DNA of 64,000 bases from an uncultured Shimia sp. (GTDB taxonomy: Bacteria; Pseudomonadota; Alphaproteobacteria; Rhodobacterales; Rhodobacteraceae), in the NCBI GenBank assembly GCA_937897325.1, contig CALCOY010000015.1:186001-250000 (forward strand). Reading direction: 5' to 3'. The notes below the pieces were generated by a model, which did not search any database, had not been told where the DNA came from, and saw nothing but the letters and a program-made list of their open reading frames with translations. A program made the translations under genes and the position numbers. Of this stretch, positions 47,063 through 56,742 are shown one piece after another; within the stretch, counting starts at the first letter, position 1, and the number at the start of each line of letters is the position of its first letter.

Positions 47063-49860
47063 TGCGCCTCAGCCCAGTTCTGGCCCTGCCCGGCGTCGAC
47101 GGTAAGCTTGACGTCCAGTTTTACGACGGGATCCGAGGCGCTCTCCATGACCTCTCTGGCGGCGCCGATGAGATCTTCAACAGCACCGTCTTCAACCTCG
47201 AACAGCAATTCGTCATGGACTTGCAGCAGCATTGTCGCGGGCAGGTTTTCTACGGCGGCAGGCATGCGGATCATTGCGCGGCGGATCACGTCAGCGGCGG
47301 TGCCTTGGATAGGCGCGTTGATCGCTGCACGGGCGGCAAAACCCGCGCGTGGACCTTTCGATCCGATTTCAGGTGTGTGGATCCGCCGCCCAAACAGGGT
47401 CTGCACATAACCGTTCTTCTTCGCGAAGGCCTTCGTGTCGTCCATGTAGGTCCGGATGCCAGGGAAGCGTTCGAAATAGCGATCGATAAAGCCTTGCGCC
47501 TCGCCGCGAGGGATACGGAGATTGCGGGCAAGTCCAAAACCCGAGATCCCGTAGATCACCCCAAAATTGATCGCCTTCGCGCGGCGGCGGATCTCGGGTG
47601 TCATTTCATCGAGTGGTACATCGAACATTTCGGAGGCCGTCATCGCATGGATGTCGAGACCATCTTCGAAGGCCTGCTTCAGTGACGGGATGTCGGCGAT
47701 ATGTGCAAGGATACGAAGTTCGATCTGAGAGTAATCGAGCGCGACGAGCGTCTTGCCATCTTCGGCCACGAAAGCCTCGCGTATGCGCCGACCTTCCTCC
47801 GTACGAATAGGTATGTTCTGCAGGTTCGGATCGGTCGATGCAAGCCGACCGGTGGAAGCGCCAGCGATAGAGTAGGATGTGTGAACGCGCCCAGTGTCAG
47901 TATTGATGTGGTCTTGCAGGGCGTCGGTATAGGTTGATTTCAGCTTGGAGATCTGCCGCCAGTCCAGCACGCGAGCGGGCAGTTCATGTTCGGTCGCCAG
48001 GTCTTCGAGAACGTCTGCGCCTGTTGCGTAAGCCCCTGTTTTACCCTTCTTTCCGCCTTCGATCCCCATTTCATCAAATAGGATTTCGCCAAGCTGTTTG
48101 GGGCTGCCAACGTTGAATTTCCGACCAGCGAGTTCGTGGATCTCGTCCTCTAGCCCGGCCATTTTCTGCGCGAATGCATTCGACATTTTCGACAGCGTAT
48201 CACGATCAACCTTGATGCCGGACCGCTCCATACGAGAAAGTACGGAAACCATCGGTCGTTCGAGCGTTTCGTAGACTTTGGTGACCTGTGCTTGATGCAA
48301 TTGCATCTTGAAAATTTGCCAAAGTCGCAGCGTGATATCGGCATCTTCGGCCGCATAGCGCACCGCGTCCTCGATGGCGATCTGATCGAATGTCTTGGCC
48401 GATTTGCCACTGCCCAAAAGCGGTTTGATCGGGATCGGCGTGTGGTTCAGGTAGCGTTCGGACAGCGTATCCATACCGTGATTGTGTAGCCCACCATGCA
48501 TCGCGTAGGACATCAGCATCGTGTCGTCGATCGGTGCGACGGTGATCCCGAGATTTGCGAAAATCTTGACGTCGTACTTCATGTTCTGGCCGATCTTTAG
48601 GATGCTGTCATCTTCCAGAACCGGGCCGAGCATACCAAGCGCGTCTTCTACACTTATCTGCCCCTCGGCCAGATCACTTGACCCAAAAAGATCGTCTGAC
48701 GCGCCTGCCTTGTGGGTCAGCGGAACATAACATGCATGGCCTGCCTCAACACAAAGCGAGATGCCGACAAGCTCGGCGGTCATCTCGTTCAGGCTGGTCG
48801 TTTCGGTGTCGACTGCCACATAGCCGCGTTCGTAGATTTGGTTGATCCAGGCTTGTAAGGCCTCTGCATCGCTGACCTGCTCATAGGTCGCATCCTCAAA
48901 CGAGGGCGCCTCGGGCAAGGCGGCATCGGCTGGTGCAGGTGCTTCGGCGATAGCGGGAGGTTCCACATCAAGCGCGTCGGCGATGCGTCTGGAGAGGGTA
49001 CGAAACTCCATCTCTGCCAGAAAGCCCATAAGGGTGCCTGGATCCGGATCTCTCACCTCAAGATCATCAAGCGTGAACTCCAGCGGGGTTCTGGCATCAA
49101 GCGTGACCAGATCCCGAGACAACCGGATCTGGTCGGCATGGTCGATCAGGGTTTGGCGGCGTTTTGGTTGCTTGATCTCTTCGGCGCGTTCGAGAAGCTG
49201 GTCGAGATCGCCGTATTCGTTGATAAGCAGCGCGGCCGTTTTCACCCCAATACCAGGTGCACCGGGGATGTTGTCAACGCTGTCGCCGGCGAGTGCCTGC
49301 ACATCGATGACCTTGTCGGGAAAAACGCCGAACTTCTCGAAAACACCATCGCGGTCAATGCGGGCGTTTTTCATCGCGTCAAGCATCTCGACCCCGTCGC
49401 CCACAAGCTGCATCAGATCTTTGTCGGAACTGATGATCGTCACGCGTCCCCCCGCCTCTCGCGCCTGAACCGAGAGGGTCGCGATGATGTCGTCGGCCTC
49501 ATATCCCTCGAGTTCCTCGCAGGCGATGTTGAAGGCCTCGGTCGCCCGTCGGGTGAGTGGGATCTGAGGCCGCAATTCCTCTGGCATGGCATCCCTGTTG
49601 GCCTTGTACTGATCGTACATTTCGTTGCGGAAGGTGTGGCTGCCTTTGTCGAAAATCACGGCCAAATGGGTTGGGGCCTCGGGACCATGATTCCCTTCGA
49701 CGTACTTCTGAAGCATGTTGCAAAAGCCTGACACGGCACCAATGGGCAAGCCGTCGGATTTTCGGGTCAGTGGGGGCAGCGCATGATAGGCGCGGAAAAT
49801 GAAGGCCGACCCATCAATCAGGTGCAGGTGACAGCCTTTGCCGAATTTCAGATCTGACAT
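47059..49860 (-). CDS. polA: DNA polymerase I
   Basis: Repair polymerase with 5'-3' exonuclease, 3'-5' exonuclease and polymerase domains. From ATG 49860 (MSDLKFGKGCHLHLIDGSAF) the protein is 933 residues. Seen are YKANRDAMPEELRPQ in the FEN domain, YVAVDTETTSLN near residue 365 in the 3'-5' exonuclease, and polymerase motifs DYSQIELRILAHIA, RRRAKAINFGVIYGISGFGL and LLQVHDELLFEV. All three active sites look intact. The frame opens 8 codons upstream but without a ribosome site. Confidence 0.97.
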   Translation of the reverse strand: MSDLKFGKGCHLHLIDGSAFIFRAYHALPPLTRKSDGLPIGAVSGFCNMLQKYVEGNHGPEAPTHLAVIFDKGSHTFRNEMYDQYKANRDAMPEELRPQIPLTRRATEAFNIACEELEGYEADDIIATLSVQAREAGGRVTIISSDKDLMQLVGDGVEMLDAMKNARIDRDGVFEKFGVFPDKVIDVQALAGDSVDNIPGAPGIGVKTAALLINEYGDLDQLLERAEEIKQPKRRQTLIDHADQIRLSRDLVTLDARTPLEFTLDDLEVRDPDPGTLMGFLAEMEFRTLSRRIADALDVEPPAIAEAPAPADAALPEAPSFEDATYEQVSDAEALQAWINQIYERGYVAVDTETTSLNEMTAELVGISLCVEAGHACYVPLTHKAGASDDLFGSSDLAEGQISVEDALGMLGPVLEDDSILKIGQNMKYDVKIFANLGITVAPIDDTMLMSYAMHGGLHNHGMDTLSERYLNHTPIPIKPLLGSGKSAKTFDQIAIEDAVRYAAEDADITLRLWQIFKMQLHQAQVTKVYETLERPMVSVLSRMERSGIKVDRDTLSKMSNAFAQKMAGLEDEIHELAGRKFNVGSPKQLGEILFDEMGIEGGKKGKTGAYATGADVLEDLATEHELPARVLDWRQISKLKSTYTDALQDHINTDTGRVHTSYSIAGASTGRLASTDPNLQNIPIRTEEGRRIREAFVAEDGKTLVALDYSQIELRILAHIADIPSLKQAFEDGLDIHAMTASEMFDVPLDEMTPEIRRRAKAINFGVIYGISGFGLARNLRIPRGEAQGFIDRYFERFPGIRTYMDDTKAFAKKNGYVQTLFGRRIHTPEIGSKGPRAGFAARAAINAPIQGTAADVIRRAMIRMPAAVENLPATMLLQVHDELLFEVEDGAVEDLIGAAREVMESASDPVVKLDVKLTVDAGQGQNWAEAH

Positions 49861-49931
49861 AGTGCCCCCCGCATTGCATCGCACCTCTTATCACGCATAG
49901 TGACAAGGGCTGCAATGCGGGGCTGGAGCGC

Positions 49932-50207
49932 TCACCAACTCTTATAGGCCAGGTATTTGCCAGACATTTCGACTCTAACGCTGTCGCCATTGGGATGCTC
50001 AATCGGGGTGACGGACATGTCGAAGTCGATGGCGGACATAGTGCTATCCCCGAACTTCTCGCGGATCAGCGCCTTGAGCTTGGGCCTATAGACGCCAACG
50101 ATTTCATAGAAACTATAGATGCACGGATCGATCTGCTCCCAGATTTTCGGTGCGCTTTCGGCTGAGAGGAACATGGCAGTGACGTCTTCGGGGGTCATGG
50201 TATCCAT
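49932..50207 (-). CDS. Truncated cyanase-like protein (C-terminal domain only, 91 aa)
   Basis: Corresponds to the C-terminal catalytic domain of cyanate hydratase (CynS, about 150 residues), without the N-terminal HTH half. Phrases IYSFYEIVGVY, LKALIREKFGDS, TMSAIDF and GDSVRVEMSGKYLAYKSW align closely with the family. Of the known catalytic residues (E. coli Arg96, Glu99, Ser122), Glu and Ser are kept with identical spacing (Glu35, Ser58), but Arg is replaced by Ser32. A short deletion just before that point (where VPTDP is expected) is also seen. Activity is unlikely. It is the last gene of a decayed minus-strand locus. No clear ribosome site; possibly a pseudogene relic. Confidence 0.68.
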   Translation of the reverse strand: MDTMTPEDVTAMFLSAESAPKIWEQIDPCIYSFYEIVGVYRPKLKALIREKFGDSTMSAIDFDMSVTPIEHPNGDSVRVEMSGKYLAYKSW

Positions 50208-50241
50208 AGTTTGGTGCTTTGGTTTTTGTGTTAGGCGGGTT

Positions 50242-51625
50242 AGCCCTCAAGGCCGATTGCGAGGATCAGCAGAAAGACGAGAATGACCGAGACTGTTCGC
50301 CAGAACTGAACCGGGTCGCGTTCGGCAAGGGGGTGGTGATCTTCGGGCTTGTGCGTTTGACCGGCCGCCTGGAATTTGGAAAGCGAGTTGAACCGGCGGG
50401 CGGCGTCTGGATGGAGGGCGCGCGCAAGCGCTGTACCGACCCAACCCGGTAATCGGATCGAGTGGTGCTTGCAGACCTGTAACGCAGGCCAGTGAGCTGC
50501 CTGGGCAGGGTTAGTCGACAAATGTCGTTTCAAAAGGCAAGGCGACCTGTCAGCACCGGATAGACCACCACAGCGAGCGAGAATTGATCGGACCGCCATT
50601 AAGGCGTCAAGCCAACGAAGTGTTCGGACACGGTGTACTGCAGCATGCTCAGTATGCCCTCATGCGGGTTGGGCGAGGCGTCCTGCAACCCTGCCACCGA
50701 GGTTGAATCCAGATCGATGATCTTCACGGTGCCATCCGCATCGATCGTGGCGTTTTCCGGCTTCAAGTGCTGATGCAGCATCTGCTAGCGGTGGAGTGTT
50801 CTCAGCCCGCGCAGGGTTTGGCCGATGATGTCGTGCATCTGATCGAGCGCGGCCGCGTCGCGATCATGCATCGATTGCCGCAATGTTTGGCCTTCGGCGA
50901 ATTCGGTGAAAACGAAAAGTGCGATGCGATCCTCGTCCGTGTGAGCGCCGTCAAATCATCCCTAGTTCCCGCAGCCTGAGCGGCATCTGTGGTCGCACTG
51001 GCCCCAGTATCCAGACTATCCAGATCCTTGGCTTGCCTCAAAAGCTTCGCCAGAACGCGGGGGAAAGCGCCTCATGTACGCCATCGGAGTCGAGGGCGAT
51101 CTTGCGGTAGTCAAGCTCGACCCGTCGGTCATGCCAATGGCGTGTACCAGAACATCATCGCCGCCCGGCAACATAAGACGCCGGTATTTCGTCATCGGTC
51201 CGAAGTCGGCGTTCGGCAGGCGCCGGACGCGGCTGTCGCCCGCGTGAAAGATGCGGCCCGTGCGTGTTTTGAGCACCAATCCAGCCAAAGTACACATCAT
51301 GCCGTGGTCCATATCGCGGCGCATTTTTTGGTGATGGTGAGCTAAAAGCTAGGAATTGATGGTGTATACAACCCCGGAGAAAAAGGTTTTGACGCTCCAG
51401 GCATCGGACGTGGCTTAGTATTATTCCATCAGCGATTTGACCGTGATCTGGGTGGCTTGGGCGCTGATTGGGCTGGCAGAGATTCCGTCGCAAAGCGCAG
51501 CGCTGGCGCCCTTCAGCGCAAGGGCCGGGTCTTCGGGGATCGTCACCCCGTGGAAATTCTGGTGCAGCGCTTTTGACCCGCGCTCCAACGCACCTCGACC
51601 CAGGCAGAAAGGGTCGTGTCATTTG
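50242..51625 (-). pseudogene. Decayed PP2C phosphatase/Ser-Thr kinase fusion
   Basis: Remains of the bifunctional phosphatase-kinase found beside nitrite transport/assimilation genes. On the minus strand, joined fragments read ALALKGASAALCDGIS, DAWSVKTFFS and MMCTLAGLVLKTRTGRIFHA with GDSRVRRL (PP2C), then VFTEFAEGQTLRQSMHD, DIIGQTLRGLRTLHR, stop, QMLHQHLKPENATIDADG, VKIIDLDSTSVAGL (kinase), then PGWVGTALARALHPDAARRF and AERDPVQFWRTVSVILVFL (C-terminal tail and TM). Several frameshifts and stops are present. The catalytic-loop Asp (HxDLKPxN) has become His and DFG reads DLD. Confidence 0.8.
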
Positions 51626-51639
51626 GCATGTTGCCTACG

Positions 51640-52381
51640 GACGTCAGGCTACCTAAGAGGTTGCCGATCATAGTCGGGATCTTGTTTTATATCAGGTAAT
51701 CGCCTGATGTTGAGTACTCCCCGAGCAGAAGGCCGATAGAGAAGACGAACATGTTCACGATCGAATGCTCGAACCCCATGTAGAAGAAAATCAGGATTGG
51801 CATCCACACGGCCTTGATCTTACCCGGAACAGAGGTTGACATCATCGTGGCAACGACACCGATGGACGCCATCCAGTTGCACGTTGCGGCGCGGATGAAG
51901 AGCTTAAGCATACCGCCTCCGCCCGCTTTGGCAGAGCCAACGGTCTGTGAATGACAGACATTCCATGAGCTTTTGTCCCAACGCATTGGGTTCCGGCTTG
52001 AAGCCCATGGTGAGCATCGTCGACATGAAGGCAGCCCTCGTCATCGCGCTCGCAAAATTACCGACGAAGACCAGGACCCAGTTGCGCCAAAGCGATTTCG
52101 TGTCCAAGCTCGAGCGTTTGTCGAGAAGGGCGAGCGTGAGTACACCTGTCAAAAAAGTCAAAGCCCAGCAGACAAAGCGCGGAGAACCCGACTGGGAATG
52201 AAAGCGCACCTACAATGAAGTGACCAGTATTCGGGGCAACGGTCACTGCGAATGTGGCGGCAAGGGCCAGAATTGCGCCAGCCATACAGGAGCGGACCAG
52301 TGTATCTTTCGCGGGCATCAGCGCCTTGACTTTACTTGCATCGGCCATTTTTGGCGGAGAACCCTGACAGTAGTACATAAG
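51640..52381 (-). pseudogene. Decayed formate/nitrite transporter (FocA/NirC family)
   Basis: Joined fragments on the minus strand read MADASKVKALMPAKDTLVR, SCMAGAILALAATFAVTV, TGHFIVGALSFPVGFSALCL, SLWRNWVLVFVGNFASA, MLKLFIRAATCNWMASIGV, GKIKAVWMPILIFFYMGFEH, SIVNMFVFSIGLLLGE and then a stop before NKIPTMIGNLLGSLT. The order matches an FNT-type channel of about 260 residues. At least three frameshifts and a stop (DYLI, stop, NKIP) break it. Nearest start in frame is the ATG at 52348. It runs into the phosphatase/kinase pseudogene. Confidence 0.82.
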
Positions 52382-53100
52382 CCATCGAATGATCCTTTTT
52401 GGAATGGCAGGAGATTGCGCCAAACAAGCGTCCGAAACTCAGTGGTCACGGATAGACATTCGGCCGAGGAATAGTCTTCTGGCCCACTGTAAGGCCCGGT
52501 TCTACAGATTAGTTGTTCGGATGTGTCTAGCGGCATTTCGAACACATGATCTGCAAAGTTTAGTGATATTTTATAGTTTTTTAGCGGTTTTCGCAACGAC
52601 CTGGCGGGTAAGCATCTTTGCTCGACATCCACGCTTTTGGTTTTGCCATGTGATGTCAAGGAAGGAGGGATAAAGAACTTTAGTGAGGGCGAGATTAACG
52701 CCCATCGGATCAAAGTATCAGCTTTGGATCGCAGCTTGAAAGGCCTCGTGATTTTCGGAATCGCCGGGTCGGTTCGCGCAGGCCAGCGCGTTCTCAGTGT
52801 GCCCGTTATTTGTTCAAAGTGATCTCAAGGTGTTCAAAAAACATTCGCGGATCATACGTTCGCGAGAGCTGAATAATGTGATCCCCACAGCGAAAGACAT
52901 TCACCTTGACCGTTTGGCTATGGCCCGATCTACGTAGGTGATACAACTGCCTTTGGCGCTTTGCTTTCGAACACTGTTGTTCGGGCTCGTCATACGGTGA
53001 AATGATCCTTGCGGGCAATGGCGTCCTCCTCTCTGAAAATCTTCGGCCCATACATTCGGGGCCCAACCTCAGCGACCGACGCCAAACTCTAGGACACGAG
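52382..53100. other. Non-coding/degenerate stretch upstream of nirA
   Basis: About 720 bases with no recognisable gene on either strand. The part 52480-52640 is AT-rich (gatattttatagttttttagc). Short ORFs that cross it on both strands resemble nothing known. It must contain the nirA promoter and once the promoter of the decayed minus-strand locus. No sigma-54 (-24/-12) site was found by eye. Confidence 0.4.
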
Positions 53101-54846
53101 ATGCCCAACTCACCGGCAGGTTTCACGCAAGAACAGCAAGCTTATCTTGTTGAGGCCTTAAAGCGGCTGAATCTACACCAGGTTCTGCAAGGCGGGGGCG
53201 GCGCCACCGTCCAGGAAGATGAGACGATCTATGGCGTTCCGCTGGAAGACCTCTGCAGGGAAGAGGTTAAAAAGCATGAGCTTCATCCGCTTGACATGTG
53301 GCCACAACTTGAGGCGTGGACGGCCAGCGGTCATCTGGCCGAAGGGCTGGACCAGTTCCTGCTGCGCCATCTGGGGTTCTTCAATGTGGAGCCAAACAGC
53401 CCCGGTTACATGATGCGCTTGCGGACGCCAGCATGTGTTCTGCGCGGCGATCAGATGGAGGTGCTGGCGCATATCGCTGAAAACCTCGCCGGTGGTTATG
53501 CGCATGTCACCACCCGCGGCAGCCTTCAAATGCGAGAGATCCGCCCCGAAAACGTGATCGAGATTATCGACACGTTGCAGGAATGTGGTCTGACGGCGCA
53601 AGGCACCGGCGCCGACTCTGCGCGCAACCTAACGGCATCGCCAACGGCGGGTTTTGATCGGGCGGAACTTATCGATATCTCTTGGTGCGCGCGCAAGCTG
53701 GCCAAGCGGATCATACGACACCGCGCCCTTCAGGGGATTCCGCGCAAGTTCAACATATCTTACGACAATGCCGGTTCGATCTCTTGCCTGTCGGACACGA
53801 ACGATATCGGGTTCTTGGCTGTCGATGTGCAGGACAATGATCAGGGCGTCGCACCTGGGATCTGGTGCCGTATCCATCTGGGTGGGATCACCGGGCATAA
53901 GGATTTCGCACGAGACACAGGCATCATTTGCCGCCCGGATCACGCCGTTGATGTGGGCGAGGCGATGCTGAGGGTGTTTGTGGATCATGGGGATCGGACG
54001 AACCGCAAAAAGGCCCGGCTCAAGTACCTGCTGGATGCGAAGGGTTTCGACTGGTTTGTCGAAAAGACGCGCGAGAAAATCAGCGAATTGGGAATGAGCG
54101 CCGAACTTCAGCCGCTGGATGTTCGCTTTGATGCGCCGCGCCCGCCGATCGACAGGCAGGGTCATATCGGCGTTCATGCACAAAGCACGCAAGGGCTGAA
54201 TTATGTAGGCGCCGCGCTTGAGGTGGGGCGGATGTCGCCCGAGCAAATGCGGAGGCTGGCCGAGATTGCCCAAAAGTACGGACGGAACGAAATTCGCCTG
54301 ACCGTGTGGCAAAACCCGCTGATACCGCATGTGCGCGATGAACATGTCGCGGCGGTGCAGGCAGATCTTGATGCGCTGAACATGCCGACACGGGCAACTG
54401 CCTTTGCGGCGGGAGCTGTAGCCTGCACGGGCCGATGGGGCTGCAAGCTGGCCGCTGCCTATACCAAACAGGATGCGACCAAACTGGTTCGCCATCTGGA
54501 AAGCTGCTTCATGCTGGATAAGCCCATCAACATCCATTTCACGGGTTGCGCCAATTCCTGCGCGCAGCACTACATCGGCGATATCGGTCTTGTCGGCGCT
54601 GCGGCTCCGGACGGGGGGGAAGGGTACAATATCGTTCTTGGCGGTGGTTCGGACCTGGATCAGGGCCTGGCTCGCCCACTTTGCGGTCCGGTGGCTGCCG
54701 ATGACATCTATGCACTTCTTGAACATGTCGTGGCCACGTATCTGGACAACCGCGAAACCGATGAGAGTTTTCTTGCCTTTGTGCGGAGGCAGGATGACGA
54801 CGCGCTGCGCCTTCTTCTTCCGCCGCAATTCGCCCAGGCGGCCTGA
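53101..54846 (+). CDS. NirA-type siroheme nitrite/sulfite reductase
   Basis: Six-electron reductase of nitrite (or sulfite) to ammonia (or sulfide). The 581-residue protein has two ferredoxin-like half-domains and the [4Fe-4S]-siroheme Cys set: ACTGRWGC (near residue 440) and GCANSCAQHYIGDIG (near residue 480). The frame runs upstream to 53002, but ATG 53101 (MPNSPAGFTQEQQAYLVEAL) matches the family N-terminus and follows agga. The CysJ-like flavoprotein gene starts 28 bases later, so NADPH probably supplies electrons. The flanking decayed nitrite channel argues for nitrite; the CysJ-like partner would equally suit sulfite. Confidence 0.85.
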   Translation: MPNSPAGFTQEQQAYLVEALKRLNLHQVLQGGGGATVQEDETIYGVPLEDLCREEVKKHELHPLDMWPQLEAWTASGHLAEGLDQFLLRHLGFFNVEPNSPGYMMRLRTPACVLRGDQMEVLAHIAENLAGGYAHVTTRGSLQMREIRPENVIEIIDTLQECGLTAQGTGADSARNLTASPTAGFDRAELIDISWCARKLAKRIIRHRALQGIPRKFNISYDNAGSISCLSDTNDIGFLAVDVQDNDQGVAPGIWCRIHLGGITGHKDFARDTGIICRPDHAVDVGEAMLRVFVDHGDRTNRKKARLKYLLDAKGFDWFVEKTREKISELGMSAELQPLDVRFDAPRPPIDRQGHIGVHAQSTQGLNYVGAALEVGRMSPEQMRRLAEIAQKYGRNEIRLTVWQNPLIPHVRDEHVAAVQADLDALNMPTRATAFAAGAVACTGRWGCKLAAAYTKQDATKLVRHLESCFMLDKPINIHFTGCANSCAQHYIGDIGLVGAAAPDGGEGYNIVLGGGSDLDQGLARPLCGPVAADDIYALLEHVVATYLDNRETDESFLAFVRRQDDDALRLLLPPQFAQAA

Positions 54847-54874
54847 CCCCCATTTTGACTGACGAGGTTTACCA

Positions 54875-56632
54875 ATGACCGCGCAAGATCCTAATATTCT
54901 GAACAATCTCGCCCTGGCCATTGGGCAGACGCACACGGCGCGGGCGCCGGAATTCATCTCAGAAGAGGCGCCTTTCGATGACGCTCAGCGGCAATGGCTA
55001 AATGGTCTTTTATCCGGTCTGCACGCCATCGCATCAGCGGCGACGGCTGCGGCGGAACCGGAAGAGGCCGCAACGGCCCTGACGGTGCTTTATGGGTCGC
55101 AGTCAGGCAATTGCGAAGCGCTCAGCAAGGATCTTCGCAAATTTGCGAAGACACGCGGGTTTGACGCTTCGGTTGCAGCGCTCGACGATATCGAGCTGTC
55201 GGATCTGGGCGCGATCAACCACCTGTTGATCGTCGCAGCGACCTTTGGCGAAGGCGATCCAACCGACAACTCGGCCAAGTTCTACAAGACGATCATGGCT
55301 GATGATGCACCCGCCCTGCCCTCAAAGCTTAACTTCAGCGTCTGCGGATTGGGTGATTCCAGCTATGCGGATTTCAACAAGGCCGCGACGGATATCGACA
55401 GGCGTCTGGAGGAGCTTGGTGCCACCCGTGCGCATGATTTTGTCGGCTGCGATGTGGATTTCGAAGATGACTACGCAGCTTGGAAAACCGCAGCCTTCGA
55501 TAGCGAACCCTTTGTGGCCGCTGCGGGGGCGGCCGGGGCACCTGAACCTGTCGAAGCCGTCGCCGCTTTCGACAAGAACCGACCGTTCATGGCGTCCCTT
55601 ATGACGGCAGAGGCGCTGAGCGGTGAAGCATCTGCGAAATGCGTGAACCACATCGAATTGTCGCTGGCCGGCGGTGGTGAGGATCTTGACTATGAGGTCG
55701 GCGACGCCTTGGGTGTATGGCCTGTCAATTGCGGGCAGGAGGTGCAGGCGATCCTTGCCGCAACCGGCCTTTCGGGTCGGGAACCCGTGAAACTGAAATC
55801 GGGCCCGGCGCAACTGCGCTCTGCCCTGTTGACGCGCCTTGATCTGACGACGGTGACGCCCAAAACGGCAGAGGTTTGGGAGATCGAAACGGTCGGTGAA
55901 GATCGGCAAGTGATCGACCTCCTAACGGCCATGAACTTGGACATGTCGGCGCAGCAACTTGTTGACGGGTTGCGCCCCTTGCAACCGCGGCTCTATTCGA
56001 TCTCGTCCAGCCCGAAGGCGCACCCGGGAGAAGTACATCTGACGGTCGGAGAAGTGCATTACGACCTGAACGAAACTGCCCGCAAAGGCTGCGCTTCGAC
56101 CTTCCTGGGCAAACGGCTCGGGTCGGGGGGCATGGTGGGGGTTTATGTCCAACGCTCTGCCCACTTCCACTTACCCAATGATAACACTGTCCCGCTTATT
56201 ATGATCGGGCCAGGCACCGGTATTGCGCCCTTTAGGGCCTTTCTAGAGGAACGCGAGGCACGGGAGGCGAAAGGCAAGAATTGGCTCTTTTTCGGAGACC
56301 AGCATGCGGCGTGTGACTACCTTTACCGCGACAGCATCGAAGCCTGGGGGGAGAACGGGCTATTGACCGAAACGTCCCTCGCCTGGTCGCGCGACGGGGT
56401 CGAGAAGGTCTATGTGCAGACACTTCTTGAAGAGCGTGGGCAGGAGGTGTTCGAATGGCTCGAAGAGGGCGCCGCGATTTACGTGTGTGGTGACGCGACG
56501 CGGATGGCCGCAGATGTGGAAAAGGCGTTGCTGCGGATCATCGAAACGCATGGCGGCCGCAGCCCGGAGGACGCGCAAACCTATCTGGATGCGCTCTCGG
56601 CAGGTCATCGGTACCAGCGGGACGTCTACTGA
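54875..56632 (+). CDS. CysJ-type NADPH flavoprotein reductase
   Basis: FMN/FAD diflavin reductase of 585 residues that should carry electrons from NADPH to the neighbouring siroheme enzyme. An N-terminal extension of about 65 residues is followed by a flavodoxin domain (VLYGSQSGNCEALSKDL, ATFGEGDPTDN, CGLGDSSYADF), an FAD domain with RLYSISSSPKAHPGEVHLTV, and an NADPH domain (GPGTGIAPFRAFLEER, YVCGDATRMAADVEKAL). The C-terminus YQRDVY is that of CysJ. Same operon as the NirA-like gene. Confidence 0.9.
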   Translation: MTAQDPNILNNLALAIGQTHTARAPEFISEEAPFDDAQRQWLNGLLSGLHAIASAATAAAEPEEAATALTVLYGSQSGNCEALSKDLRKFAKTRGFDASVAALDDIELSDLGAINHLLIVAATFGEGDPTDNSAKFYKTIMADDAPALPSKLNFSVCGLGDSSYADFNKAATDIDRRLEELGATRAHDFVGCDVDFEDDYAAWKTAAFDSEPFVAAAGAAGAPEPVEAVAAFDKNRPFMASLMTAEALSGEASAKCVNHIELSLAGGGEDLDYEVGDALGVWPVNCGQEVQAILAATGLSGREPVKLKSGPAQLRSALLTRLDLTTVTPKTAEVWEIETVGEDRQVIDLLTAMNLDMSAQQLVDGLRPLQPRLYSISSSPKAHPGEVHLTVGEVHYDLNETARKGCASTFLGKRLGSGGMVGVYVQRSAHFHLPNDNTVPLIMIGPGTGIAPFRAFLEEREAREAKGKNWLFFGDQHAACDYLYRDSIEAWGENGLLTETSLAWSRDGVEKVYVQTLLEERGQEVFEWLEEGAAIYVCGDATRMAADVEKALLRIIETHGGRSPEDAQTYLDALSAGHRYQRDVY

Positions 56633-56742
56633 CTGGCCGGATGCGCTCTGGCGCACAGATGGCGTTCGGACTGCGACCTTATCTCAGACACGGGGCGGCT
56701 TATCTGTGACGCAACACAGCGTCCTCAGATAGGAGAGCTTCG

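Noticed and set aside
52389-52673. Plus-strand ORF of 94 aa in the AT-rich gap
   Set aside because: Not similar to anything known, and lies in a region of decay.
52806-53126. Minus-strand ORF of 106 aa upstream of nirA
   Set aside because: No recognisable family, no good ribosome site, overlaps the nirA start; not enough support.
53629-54957. Minus-strand ORF of 442 aa opposite the NirA-like gene
   Set aside because: Antisense shadow; the plus-strand frame has all siroheme/Fe-S motifs.
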